Shown here: one piece after another, positions 21,711-32,415 of the stretch
How positions within the stretch are numbered: the stretch's first letter is position 1
How the letters are laid out: each line of letters starts with the position of its first letter
Source of the DNA: Clarkia xantiana subsp. parviflora
Taxonomy: Eukaryota; Streptophyta; Magnoliopsida; Myrtales; Onagraceae
Direction: 5' to 3'
NCBI GenBank assembly: GCA_036873135.1
Contig: JAPTYO010000002.1
Coordinates: forward strand, 23,586,452 to 23,650,451
DNA length: 64,000 nucleotides
Notes under the pieces: model-generated
The model's input: the letters and a program-made list of their open reading frames with translations, nothing else
Told to the model about the DNA's origin: nothing
Databases searched by the model: none
Program-made: the position numbers and the translations under genes

Positions 21711-22461
21711 GAGCTACGTAATGTAATGTCATATTACAGTGTTTGGTCGAGCTGTAATGTGGAGTGTAATGTTAGATTACAGTTTTTGGTATGTGTTGTA
21801 ATGTGCATTAATGTGACTTTATTATTATTATATTAATGTATAAGAGTATATTATATATTAATATGATAAAATTTAAAAGAATATATATTTTGACAACAAT
21901 TAACTTTTTAAACTTTATGTTTTGTGGTTAATACCATAATCATTTATAAACTCCAAAATTAAATGTTTAAACTCAATATGCATAACTATTAAAATTATAT
22001 TAATCAAAACATTTTCTATAGTTTTAATTTTTATAAAAAACGCAACAACAAAAAAAACATACTCGTTTTATACAAACATCGTATGCATTATTCTTTATTA
22101 TAATAATGAGTTGTGAATTAGAATAAAAGTAAAAAATCTATTATTATTATTATTATTATCATAATATATAAAGACAATTTTAAGGATTTATTTATTAAAT
22201 AAATAATAATAAAATAATAACACTTCGTAAATGTTGGACGTAATCTCACATTACATCCATTTTTGGATGTAATCTCACATTACGTTGGTTGGAGTTTGTA
22301 CGTAATTTCAGATTATAATGCACATTACATTACAATGCACATTACGTCGTTTGGCAAACCAAACAACGTAATGTGGATGTAATGTGGGATGTAATGTGAG
22401 ATTACATCTCTCATTACATCCATCCAAACACCCCATAAAATATCATCAGAATGATTGTATC

Positions 22462-23199
22462 TGATGGATATACGCATGATTCGGGCTCGGTTTTAAATTA
22501 TTCGGACCTCGTACATGCACGAAACCCACGAAAAACCCGATTTCGAGCTAACCCGGGGAAACCGGGCAAGTCGCAAACTTGCCCGGCACCCCCGGGGGAT
22601 TTCCGGGTAAGCTTTGCACCCCGGGGGTGTCGCGCACACCCCCCTTTTTTGTCCTGGATGTATACGGAGACCCGATTTTCAACTAACTCCTATACGTCGG
22701 GGACCCCCCGTTACAAGGCGCGCGCGTCCCACTCGTGACAGCCGCCTGAGACGCGCGTCAGAGTCCTCTTCCCAAAGCTCTCCCCTGCATCCCGGTTCAC
22801 ATTTCCACATTGAACCGGGTCAAAACCGGCTTACGGTCCAAGGTTGCCTATAAATAGCCACCTTGGGGGTAAACATTTTCAAGTCACTTTGGGTGAGAAT
22901 TGAGAAAAGCTCTGACCTCTCTCTAACTTTCTCTCTCTAGAACTGTCTAATGTTGACCGTCGGAGTGAGCGCACCAAGCACCTCCCCCCTCTCCACGGGA
23001 GTTGCTCGGTAATGCTCCTCTTGCAGGTACGGACGGACAGTCAGCGAGAGAGCCCGAAGGACTTAGTGCGATTTTGAAGACGAAGCCAAAGGCCCGTGCA
23101 CGACCCTAGGAGACGGACTTGGCCCTAACAAGCTCGCACCCAACCCGAAGACATCGACAAGTTACTCAGCAGACAGCCCGCGTTAACTTGGTCGAAACA
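22462..23199 (+). repeat. 5' LTR of RT-4
   Basis: 738 bp, TGATGGATATACG to GTCGAAACA. TATA box CCTATAAATAGCC lies near 22850, followed by the pyrimidine-rich CTCTGACCTCTCTCTAACTT start-region motif. Compared with the 3' LTR it lacks 9 bp near 22590 and a 119-bp duplication near the end. Otherwise the two are nearly identical, which suggests a recent insertion. Confidence 0.95.
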
Positions 23200-23201
23200 C
23201 T

Positions 23202-23216
23202 TGGCGCCGTCCGTGG
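23202..23216 (+). promoter_or_regulatory. Primer binding site of RT-4
   Basis: TGGCGCCGTCCGTGG starts two bases after the LTR end. The first nine bases are complementary to the tRNA-Asp 3' end as in related elements. The rest departs from tRNA-Asp, so primer identity is inferred. Confidence 0.75.
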
Positions 23217-23237
23217 ATCACCCACAAGACCAAAAGC

Positions 23238-25880
23238 ATGGCAAGCAACGAGCAGCCACCGCCGACTAAGACGAAGAAAAGAGGACCAGGACGTCCAAGG
23301 AAAACTCCGGCCCCGGAGTCAAGCATGAGACCTCCTCCGCAGAGAGCTCAGAGAGACCCCCCGCAGAGCCAAAGCGAGGCCTCAGTCGCCTCGTCTATGC
23401 CAACAAGAAGCGTACACTCTCGGAGTAACGCGCAAGGGGGCACACAGCAAACCGACGCTCCTCCAGGCTTCGCCCATCAAACCTTCAACACGCAGGAGCA
23501 ACCATACGGAATGCCAAATGCTGGGGCATACAATCAGGCACCATGGGCACAGGCTGCGCCTGCAGTCACCCCAGAAATGATGGCGGCACTCGAACAGCTG
23601 CTTCATCTGAGAGAGGCCCTGCGCAACCAAGGATACGGGGCGCCACCGCCCCCTCCCGCGCAACAAGCAAATATGCCCCCGCCACCAAGGCAGGCGCCTC
23701 CAATGAATGCACCTCAGCAGAGAGGCCCTACAATCTCAAAAACCCCGACCTTTCACGGGAATGCACAGCAAAGCAGGTAGTTCCCCCAACAAGGGACAAG
23801 ACAGGAGCTCTCGCACTCCCAAACACCCTACCAAGCAGGGCCATTCAATGAAGGATCCTGGAGGCAGCCGTCTCAGACATTCCAGGGATATCAAGGTGGA
23901 TATTCTCAGTACAACCCGACGCAGGCGCAATTTCCCCAACAAGGCGCAAGCATGGGACAAGAAGCATGCCCCCCAAATCAGGGTAACCCAGTTACCGGGT
24001 TGACGGAGGAGATGCTTGAAAAGCTGATTGAAAAGAAGATAAAGCAAAGGAAAATGAGAGGGATGAACACATTGGTGGACACCACATCCCACCCTTTCAC
24101 TGACGAGCTGGTGTACAGTCGCGTCCCAGACGCACTGTATAATCTAAGGCCGGAAAAGTACCGAGGCAAGGGAGACCCGATAGAGCATGTGCAGCAGCAT
24201 GAAGCAATGCTTTTGGGGAGGACAGACAACCCTCACCACATAGCCATGACATTCCCCCAAACATTAGGCGGACCAGCTGCACACTGGCTCTTCTCCCTGC
24301 CAAAGAAGAGCATAGACTCATGGCAGTCCCTCAAAGAAAAGTTCATCCACCGTTACATGGGAGAACGTTCGATCATCAAAGGATCAAATGCCTTGGATGA
24401 CGTCAAGCAGGAGTGGAATGAGTCCCTCGCAAGCTACTACATCCGGTTTAATCAAAACATCTCGGAAATTCAAACGAACATCGCAGAGATAGAAATCATC
24501 CATGCCTTTGTCAGAAACTTGGGTAGGCACGGGTACGACTTGGGCCAAAAGCTTTCTACAAGGCCGGTGGAAACAATGGAAGAACTCGTGGCAAGAGTAA
24601 AAGAGTACATTGATGCTGAGGACTACAAGATGACAGCCCGGGACAAGTGGGTTAAGCCCGGCAACAAGAAAGATGAGAGTAAGCCAGGCCCCCTGAAGCA
24701 GAACCAAACCCCCCAACAAAAACAGTGGACTCCGCCCCAGAAGAGAACATTCAACATTGAAGAAGACAAGAATCCAGATGTCAACACCATTGAGCTAATC
24801 CCTTTGAACGCTCCCCTGAGTATCATACTGAAAGAAATGAAAGAGCAAAACCTCTGGAAAGAGCCATTCGGTTTCAGAAAGGGCCAGCTAGGGAAAGAGC
24901 AAGACAAGTGGTGTGAAAGCCACGAAGTCAACGGCCATGAAACTGACGACTGTAGAAGCCTTAAGTTCCAAATCAATCGAATCATACAAGAAGGCGGACT
25001 TAAGCACTACGTCGACCAGGGGGGAAAGATTGAGAAGGTGAAAAGAAAATTCACGCCAAAGGAGAAAGGAAAAGAGAAGACCAATGACAACCCCCCTCCT
25101 AAAAAGAGGGGAGTTATTAATGTCATTCATGGTGGTCCAGCTGCAGGAGGACAAGTCTCCAACACAAGAGATGTATACGCTGCGCAGGCAAGCACACTCC
25201 CCAAGTATGGCAAAAGAAAGAAACCGGAAGAGGAGGACCCCGTGATAGGATTCTCGAGAAAGGACATGGCACACATCGTCTACCCGCATGATGACGCGTT
25301 AGTAATAGCAATGGAAATCAACGGGTTCGATGTCAAAAGAATCCTGGTCGACGGAGGAAGCTCGACAGACATCCTCCATGTCAATGTCCTCGAACAGCTT
25401 GGAATGAAGAGAGAGGACCTGAAGCCGGGAAATTTCCCGTTAGTAAGCTTTGTAGGAGCTGCTACATATCCACTGGGGATGATCACCCTTCCCACTGTGA
25501 TAGGAGAAGGATGGAACGCAATGAAAGTCGACATCACTTTCGTGATCGTCGAGAGCCTTGGCGCTTACAACGGAATTCTCGGAAGAACAACGATAAACCC
25601 CTACGAGATGGTGCCTTCAACGGCACACCAAAAGCTGAAGTACCGCTTAAGGGGAGGAGTTGGTGAAGTCTTGGGCGATCAGACGACAGCACAAAAGTGC
25701 TATGTCAACGCCCTAAGATGCAAGAACCGTCTGGACATAGCAGTCATTGAAAGGGGACAATGTTCCAAGTCTGAAGTTGAGATGCGATTTGACGAAATGA
25801 TGAGCAGAGGAGAAAGACTCCCAGCACCTCAAACCCCAATGCTCCCAAGCATATGGGACATCAAGCAAGGGGAGTCATAA
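23238..25880 (+). pseudogene. gag-pro polyprotein of RT-4 with one in-frame amber codon
   Basis: A single frame runs from ATG 23238 to TAA 25880 (881 codons with stop), broken only by TAG at 23778-23780 (codon 181). The N-terminus has an AT-hook-like KKRGPGRPRKTP (residues 15-26) and a Pro/Gln-rich region. The gag core begins near residue 284 (HPFTDELVYSRVPDALYNL) with AAHWLFSLPKKSIDSW. A WCESHEVNGHETDDC motif is at about 558-572. The retropepsin follows with its catalytic triad intact (LVDGGSSTDIL, Asp 705; GILGRTTINPY). It would package RNA and process Gag. The TAG replaces a likely CAG, so only a truncated Gag N-terminus is expected unless the stop is read through. Confidence 0.9.
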
Positions 25881-26423
25881 TCCATCCAGAGTTACTTCAA
25901 GCGATTCGCCATAAGTGCAACTTCAAGTTTGGCAGAGAAGTCAGCCGTGATCAATGCCTTTTTCCTAAACATGAACTCACCTACATTCCTCCTATTTGGA
26001 CGAACACAAGGGTGGAGAACAACCAAATCTATGGCTGACTTAAAAGAGAAGATGGAGACAGCAATCGAGGTCGCAAACGAGCTGGGGTGGTTCAGCCCAC
26101 CTGCAGAACAAGAGGAGGCGCGCGAACACAAGCGTGCAAGACAAGACTTGAACAACAACCAAGATGGCGAATATACACCTCTGAACATAGAGGTGGGGGA
26201 GTTGTTCAAGACCATCCTGAAGGATGTTTTACCTCCTCCAAGCGAGATCCGGATTGCCTTCCTCGGGAAGAATCCAGAAATGTGGTGCCACTACCACAAC
26301 AGATGGGGTCACAGCACGAATGGGTGCCCCTCTCTACGCAACAGAATCGAGGAACTGATCGAACAAGGAGCTCTGCGCTCCTACATTGCATGCAAGAAGC
26401 CAGCTTTATCAAACCGTCACTAA
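25881..26423 (+). pseudogene. Second gag-like segment of RT-4, in frame after the gag-pro stop
   Basis: Directly after the TAA at 25878-25880 the same frame stays open for 180 codons. An internal ATG at 25929 is the first possible start. It encodes a charged helix (MADLKEKMETAIEVANELGW), a basic stretch, YTPLNIEVGELFKTIL, PPPSEIRIAFLGKNP, a WCHYHNRWGHSTNGC motif and RIEELIEQGALRSYI. This is the C-terminal, zinc-knuckle-like part of a Tat Gag and duplicates the role of residues 520-590 of the upstream gag. The homologous piece occurs at the start of RT-1. In autonomous elements reverse transcriptase would occupy this place. Whether it is translated is unknown. Confidence 0.7.
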
Positions 26424-26779
26424 GGGAATAATCCTTCCCCTATGACATGCACATACTCTATCTTTACTTTTCAAGTACTAAGTAGAACGTTTAGGATGGG
26501 AGATCAGTTGACTCCATCCATGCACATCCCTTATAAATAAACAAGAAGACTAATGAAGTTCACTCCTTGCGTAGGAAAAATCACTATGTAATGGCAAGCT
26601 ACCCCAGTCCAAAACCAGGAACAAGCCACATACATCATCAACAAAGGCCCTAACTCTACACGCAGAAAGGGCAAAAAACAAGAAAAGCCATCAAAAAGAT
26701 ATCAAAGCAAGACTAAGCAAAGCTCATGCCTGTATTCAAAACAGAGGGAGCGCGACGCATGCAAGGAGACAAAATAATT
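26424..26779. other. RT-4 spacer after the second gag segment
   Basis: No supported gene. GGGAGATCAGTTGACTCCAT near 26500 parallels a word at the same place in RT-1. A-rich sequence leads into the tandem array. Confidence 0.5.
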
Positions 26780-27650
26780 TCATCAAGGATGTGGACGTAC
26801 TAATCTATCCACATCCTTGCCAAAAGTCGGGGACAAGCGGTTCCATAGGAATCCTTCCTCGCAAATAAATGCAAGTGTCGGATGTACTAATCTATCCATA
26901 CTTCGCCACAATACAAGGATGTGAACGTACTAATCTATTCACATCCTTGCAAAAAGTCGGGGGACAAGCGGTTCCTTAGGAATCCTCCCTCACAAACAAA
27001 TGCAAGTGTCGGACGTACTAATCTATCCACACTTCGCCGCAGTACAAGGATGTGAACGTACTAATCTATTCACATCCTTGCAAAAAGTCGGGGGACAAGC
27101 GGTTCCTTAGGAATCCTCCCTCGCAAACAAATGCAAGTGTCGGACGTACTAATCTATCCACACTTCGCCGCAGTACAAGGATGTGGACGTACTAATCTAT
27201 TCACATCCTTGCAAAAGTCGGGGGACAAGCGGTTCCTTAGGAATCCTCCCTCGCAAAAAAATGCAAGTGTCGGACGTACTAATCTATCCACACTTAGCCA
27301 TCATCAAGCGATGTGGACGTACTAATCTATCCACATCTCAAAAAACAAGATAGGCGTGCGGCTCTTCAGGAAACCACCATCTTGTCAAAATATCATAATG
27401 AAGATCCACGGTTCCGTAAGGAACTATCTTCTTATGAAAATCAAAAGGACAAGCGGTTCCTTAAGAGTTCCCCCTTCTCTTTAAAATTGCAAGTGTCGGA
27501 CGTACTAATCTATCCACACTTCGCAAACAAACAACTATATCAAGTATGTGAACGTACTAATCTATTCACATCCTTGTAAAGGAAGACAAGCAGTTCAACA
27601 TGGATCCTCCTCCTTACAAAGCCACAGGTGCCGGTAATACTAATTCATCC
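26780..27650. repeat. RT-4 tandem array (about 131-bp units) of paired stem-loops with a constant loop
   Basis: Units contain two inverted repeats around the same 12-base loop CGTACTAATCTA. Hairpin 1 is a 12-bp stem, for example 26784-26795 with 26808-26819 (CAAGGATGTGGA / TCCACATCCTTG), and 26914-26925 with 26938-26949 (CAAGGATGTGAA / TTCACATCCTTG). Hairpin 2 is AAGTGT-C-GGA / TCCACACTT with one bulged C, for example near 27003. Between them is GTCGGGGGACAAGCGGTTCC. At least six hairpin-1 and five hairpin-2 copies are present, fading after 27350. The array sits between the gag segment and the antisense ORF. Confidence 0.85.
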
Positions 27651-27969
27651 GCACCCCGCCACCAATAGAGATGCAATTTCCTAAGGAAAACCATCGGATT
27701 AAGGAAATCGACCTGTCAACAGAGCTACACTCTTCCAAAAGAGAACAAGTTATAGAGACAACAATAAAGGAAGATGCAAAATAATACTAAGTATTATATC
27801 TTTCTAACATCTCATGTCAGGCATATATATATATAATATAGCAGGTCTGAAAAGTAAAGGCATCCAGCCAGCATAAAAAGTCAAGCCCGGGACACACCCC
27901 GCCAAAATCTCACCCATGCAAGGGGAGCAACCATATATACACAAGAGAGTCATATAAAACAAAGAAAGA
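27651..27969. other. RT-4 spacer between array and antisense ORF
   Basis: No gene is seen. It probably contains the 3' untranslated end of the antisense transcript. A TA microsatellite (ATATATATATAATATA) lies at 27826-27841. Confidence 0.4.
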
Positions 27970-29603
27970 TCAACCTGACCCAACGTCAGGAGCACCAGAG
28001 CCAAAGGCGTCAGCCATAAAAACATCATGCGCAGGGCTGCTGAAAACAACACGGCGATCGTCACCAACAGGGACGGACACCTGTCCCGTCAAACCACTCG
28101 CTCCGCCCACATCGCCCACTCGGATCCCCGCAATAGCCCCGAGGGCATAGCCAGTATATGGCCCAGTACTCTGGAAAGGAAAATTGGGGGCATGAGAGTA
28201 TATCCTCCTGAAGTAATCCACAGAGAAAGGCTCCATGTGATCATCACATGCCTTCTCGAGAAGTTTGGAGTAATCAGCTGTAGTAGGAAACTCAATCATC
28301 CCAAGCTGATCACCCAGGGCAACATGAGACTCCTTAGTCTCCTTCAGCGCCACAGCATGTGCCTCCTCATCGACCTTCTCCTGGCGCAATAAGGCAAACA
28401 GCTCCGCCTCCAGCTGAGACGCGCAATCCTGACTTCCCTTGAGATCAGCGGAAGCCTTGGAAGAAGCATCTGAATGTGCGCGCGCCTTCTCCCTCAACAC
28501 AACGACATCCTGAGACAAGCGCTCATGACGACCCTGCAGACCCCTCGTCTCCTCAACAAGCTCAACAACAAAGGAGGAAAGGTTGGTCATCACGGCATTC
28601 ACCTGCAACAACAACACAAGCACATCACACACAAAGAAGCCAGACAAACATGATAGATCCAACATAAAAAGAAAACAATGTACAGGAGCAAAGAGCGCGA
28701 GCGACTCCTCAACACACTTCAAAGCAGCCTCAGGGTCACGGGGGCACTTCTTGCGGTCAGCCGGCGGAACAGACCGCTGAACCACACGCACACCGACAGC
28801 AGGTGTGCTCAAGGAAACATCCTTGGGAAAGCGAATAGCAGACTGAGGGTAGGGAGTCCACTCGTTCCCGGACACATCCCGATCAAGCTGACACATCAGA
28901 TCAGACTTGCGAAGAGCTGGAGGAGTAGGAACAACTACACATCAAAAGCAAACACATTAGGAGAAGGCAAACTATACCAATACAACAAGAAGTCAACCAC
29001 AGTCACCTGCCAAGGAAGGCACCTCCGCTGAACGGCCGCTCCCCGACCGGGGGCAGGCATGGTCGAATCCGCATACATTGGCCCCTTCCCTTTGTCGCTG
29101 GAAGGAGCAAGAGGCATGCCGGCAGACGTCGACCTCTTAGGATCGCTCGGGGAACGGACGTCAGCATCATTCTCTCGGACAGGTGCAACCCCCCCCCCCC
29201 CACGCACACCGACAGCAGGTGTGCTCAAGGAAACATCCTTGGGAAAGCGAATAGCAGACTGAGAGTAGGGAGTCCACTCGTTCCCGGACACATCCCGATC
29301 AAGCTGACACATCAGATCAGACTTGCGAAGAGCTGGAGGAGTAGGAACAACTACACATCAAAAGCAAACACATTAGGAGAAGGCAAACTATACCAATACA
29401 ACAAGAAGTCAACCACAGTCACCTGCCAAGGAAGGCACCTCCGCTGAACGGCCGCTCCCCGACCGGGGGGCAGGCATGGTCGAATCCGCATACATTGGCC
29501 CCTTCCCTTTGTCGCTGGAAGGAGCAAGAGGCATGCCGGCAGACGTCGACCTCTTAGGATCGCTCGGGGAACGGACGTCAGCATCATTCTCTCGGACAGG
29601 TGC

Positions 29604-29642
<39 letters not shown>

Positions 29643-30751
29643 CCGTCGGGAGTACCAAGCCTGCAAAGACAACCACAAAAAGACCATTAGCTTGTTAGCA
29701 TGGGGAAAAATCTCAACGAAACCTTTAAAGGCACAAGTCCCATACCCGGGCCAACAGGAGGAGTGTCGCCGAGGCCGGAAACAGTCTGAGGAGATCCGCC
29801 TGCGACTCCGCCTTGTAAACAGGGGTGTCTGTTAAGAAACCAACCTACAAGGAAACAGGAACAAATGTTACGAAACTTCAAAACATACCAACTCATCCCC
29901 CGAAGGACGTACATGAATGCCCGCCGCGAGCAGCTCAGCGTCGGAAGCACGATAAAGGGGGCTGTACTCCCCCGCCCTATTCGCGTGTGAATCTTCTTCA
30001 AAGCAACCTTGTCTGTATCGGAGAACTCATGAAAACGCGGAACGGGGTCGGTATCCACTATGTGAGAAGTCGTCCAAGTCGTGCCCGCATCCTTTATAAA
30101 AAAGTACTGACACTTCCATTTGTTCTGGGAAGTGTTCGATCTTTCGCAGAACCGCGCCTCAGTATTCCACCCCGCCCTGCGCAAGCCAAGGGAGGAGAAT
30201 CCCTTCTCGGTCATGTGAGGCCAACGCAAGGTGAAAGTACACATCCCAGACTCATCTGCCTTGCCCAGGCGATAGAAGGCTCGAAAAAGCACTATCGAGT
30301 AATCCCAAGAGTTTAGATGACACTGCACCCGGAAACATGTCCAAGCTCTAAACCCCGGTGGAGTGATAGAGACGGGAGAAATCCTGTAATGTCGACAAAG
30401 GCGGGCCAGATCCTGACAATAAGGAAAGCGCAGCCCTTCTCGGAACTGTGAAAGATAAACAGCCTCGTATTCAGCCGGAGGAACGGTGGGCCGACCAAAT
30501 TCGACCCCCTTCACGACGTCCCAAGGATACGAGACCTCTATGCCGGGACACCAGCCCCGGGTCGAGACGTAGAGATCGAACTTGGAACGTGGGAGCTTGT
30601 TGGGAAAAAACATTTGGGTCTTCTCCAGTATTACGCGGTTACCCGACGGTCCCAAAAGCACACCGCTTCGAGACCCGGAATCAGAATCCATGGTGCCCTC
30701 ATCAACCTCCCCATCAATGTTATCTGAAACAGAGTGATGAGACTTACTCAT
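27970..30751 (-). CDS. Antisense additional ORF of RT-4 (Transposase_28-like, coiled coil), probably spliced
   Basis: Two long - strand ORFs form one unit. The first (30751-29687) starts MSKSHHSVSDNIDGEVDEG. It has an acidic N-terminus, then EFGRPTVPPAEYEAVYL, LARLCRHYRISPVSI, TFTLRWPHMTEKGF and VDTDPVPRFHEFSDTDKVAL. The second (28896-27970) has a CQLDRDVSGNEWTPY exon, a likely GT-AG intron ending TTGTTGTTGTTGCAG at about 28604, a coiled coil (ETRGLQGRHERLSQDVVVL), and the C-terminal block YSHAPNFPFQSTG. A 416-bp duplication (28785-29616) lies between them and repeats an exon. The family resembles 'putative gypsy type transposon' proteins, carried in antisense by several Tat elements. The exact splice pattern is not resolved. 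Confidence 0.65.
28785..29616. repeat. 416-bp tandem duplication inside the antisense ORF of RT-4
   Basis: Bases 28785-29200 and 29201-29616 are nearly identical, with at least two single-base differences (GAGGGTAGGG versus GAGAGTAGGG, and one G in the GACCGGGGG run). The junction is a run of 13 C (29189-29201) and the end is a run of 36 C. It repeats an exon of the antisense unit. Confidence 0.9.
29606..29641. repeat. Poly-C tract of 36 bases
   Basis: Uninterrupted C run at the right end of the 416-bp duplication. A 13-base version lies at the duplication junction. Such a run is prone to slippage and to sequencing or assembly error, so its length should be treated as uncertain. Confidence 0.9.
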
Positions 30752-32415
30752 TGCGTGAAGAAGCAGAAACCGTTGCCTACCAGGAACACTCTAAGTATCA
30801 AAGACACGCGCTTGCAAGCCCGTCAACCAAACCCTGCAAAAACCATACACAACTCAATCAAAAACCAGGGCCACGTATCAACACCATTCACCAAGCCCTT
30901 TGCGAGGGCATCCAACCCAACGTACCAACTGTCCGCGAGCAAACAGCTAGGGACCCTCCCGCTCGGGAGTCAAAAGTCCCTACGCTCACCAAAGGCCTAG
31001 GCCACCCACTAACAAAATTTCCATATACTTATACAATATAACACAGGTATTCAAGCATTCAACTAAACGACGAGCTCAGGAGCTAAGGAAATCTAAAGCA
31101 TGCAAAATTGGTCATAATTACCAAAATGCCCTCCGGCCACATTTCGATCAAATTTTATCCCCAAAACGGCTCAAGGCTCCGGGGGCACATACAAGCAGCT
31201 CAAATACACTTAAGCAAGCCCATTACATGTCACGGGGAAACTTACCCCTACCCGAACAATTCAAAGAGCACTCGGGTCAACTAAGCCACTGATAAGCACG
31301 AGCTACCGAGCGATCACCTAAACTCCGGGGGCATGACTATCTACTCACAAATAATCGAGGAGTCATTATCACACTCGGGGGCATCATATCAAGTCACCCG
31401 CATCAAAATACAAAGGCCCTAAAGGTCCAATTAACATCAAGAAAAGGAAGGAGAGGACATTACCAATCAATACCCGACAAGAAGGACCCGAAAACGGGTC
31501 GAATTGAGCCCGAAATCGGCCCGCCGAGCTGCAGCCGCCGCCCCGCCTGTCGCCGCCGCTCCTGCCGCCGCTGCTGCCGCGCCGCGCCGCCGCTGGGCCG
31601 CCGTGCTCTGGCCGGTGCTGGTCCTGGTGGTTGCCGGCCGGAATAGGGTGGTGCTAGGGCCCTAAGGTGGTTCTCCTAAATCACTGCCCTAAAACCTCCC
31701 CAAAACCCTCTCAACAACCTATTCAAATGTGTATAGTTTTATAAACTATCACAAAGAGAGGGGACTACACAACCTAACAAGCACCATACATCCAAGAGGT
31801 ACACTCACATCCACCCTCCATTTTTTAAAAGTTGTTGATAACTTGGATTTTCACCATCAAGTGACTTAGCTAAATTTGACTAAGTTATTTCAAATGGTCT
31901 CAACTACTTGAAAACATTATTTTTATGATTTTTCGTATCAAGTCCATCACATGTGATTTTCCAAACCCGGCATTATTTCATTTACTAAAAACGTCGTCTC
32001 GCCGTCAAGACGGCCATCTCGGACGACGGGCTCCCGAAAACCATCATATTGCATGAAAAACGTTTTATCAAAACTTTCATGATTTATTATCATTTTGATA
32101 CAATTAGTCGTGGCATGAACGTTCCATATTTATTTGATCATCTTACAAACCCGAAAAATTTCATGTGCGCTCACGCCTTACTTCTTCCAAAATCACATTT
32201 ATCATATTACTCTTAGTCCGTTGTGCTACTAACCCTTTGCGCAGTTATCAAGCATGACCATCTCAAAAAACTAAGGCAAGGAGCTCGTCTGAGCCGCGCG
32301 TATCCACCCTTGGTAAGTCAAGACCCAAGGTGAGCAGACGACCCGAATCACGCGTACACCCTATCTTAAAATAGAGTTAAATAAAGGTCAAGCCATTATT
32401 TAACTCGGGGGTAAG
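30752..32415. other. RT-4 3' region: GC-rich block, repeated purine motifs and polypurine tract
   Basis: No supported gene. It is probably the promoter and leader of the antisense unit plus the element's 3' end. A GC-rich CCGCCGCTGCTGCCGC block lies at 31500-31645. Several copies of a CTCGGGGGCA-like word occur (31178, 31325, 31375), resembling the true purine tract before the 3' LTR (GGGGGTAAG, 32407-32415). The + strand ORF 30448-31041 overlaps the antisense ORF and has no motif. Confidence 0.5.

Larger units (their letters stand above)
20653..22434. mobile_element. PIF/Harbinger-like non-autonomous element, copy 1, with nested hAT element
   Basis: Ends are GGGGTCGTTTGGATGG and CCATCCAAACACCCC (imperfect inverted repeats). 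Subterminal AATGTGAGATTAC words recur inverted at both ends. TAA precedes the left end and ATAA follows the right. It is a close relative of 44916-46135, which has clear TAA duplications. No transposase of its own is seen. Bases 20720-21710 are a hAT insertion, so the element proper is about 0.8 kb. Confidence 0.7.

Noticed and set aside
23543..24092. ORFs overlapping the RT-4 gag in other frames and on the - strand
   Set aside because: The gag frame is supported by conserved gag, zinc-knuckle-like and protease motifs. The others have none.
26780..27650. CRISPR-like appearance of regular repeats with palindromes
   Set aside because: Units are head-to-tail copies without unique spacers, inside a plant retrotransposon. 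Not CRISPR.
30448..31041. 197-codon + strand ORF
   Set aside because: It overlaps the antisense ORF of RT-4, has no recognisable motif and is rich in basic and polar residues as expected for a shadow frame.
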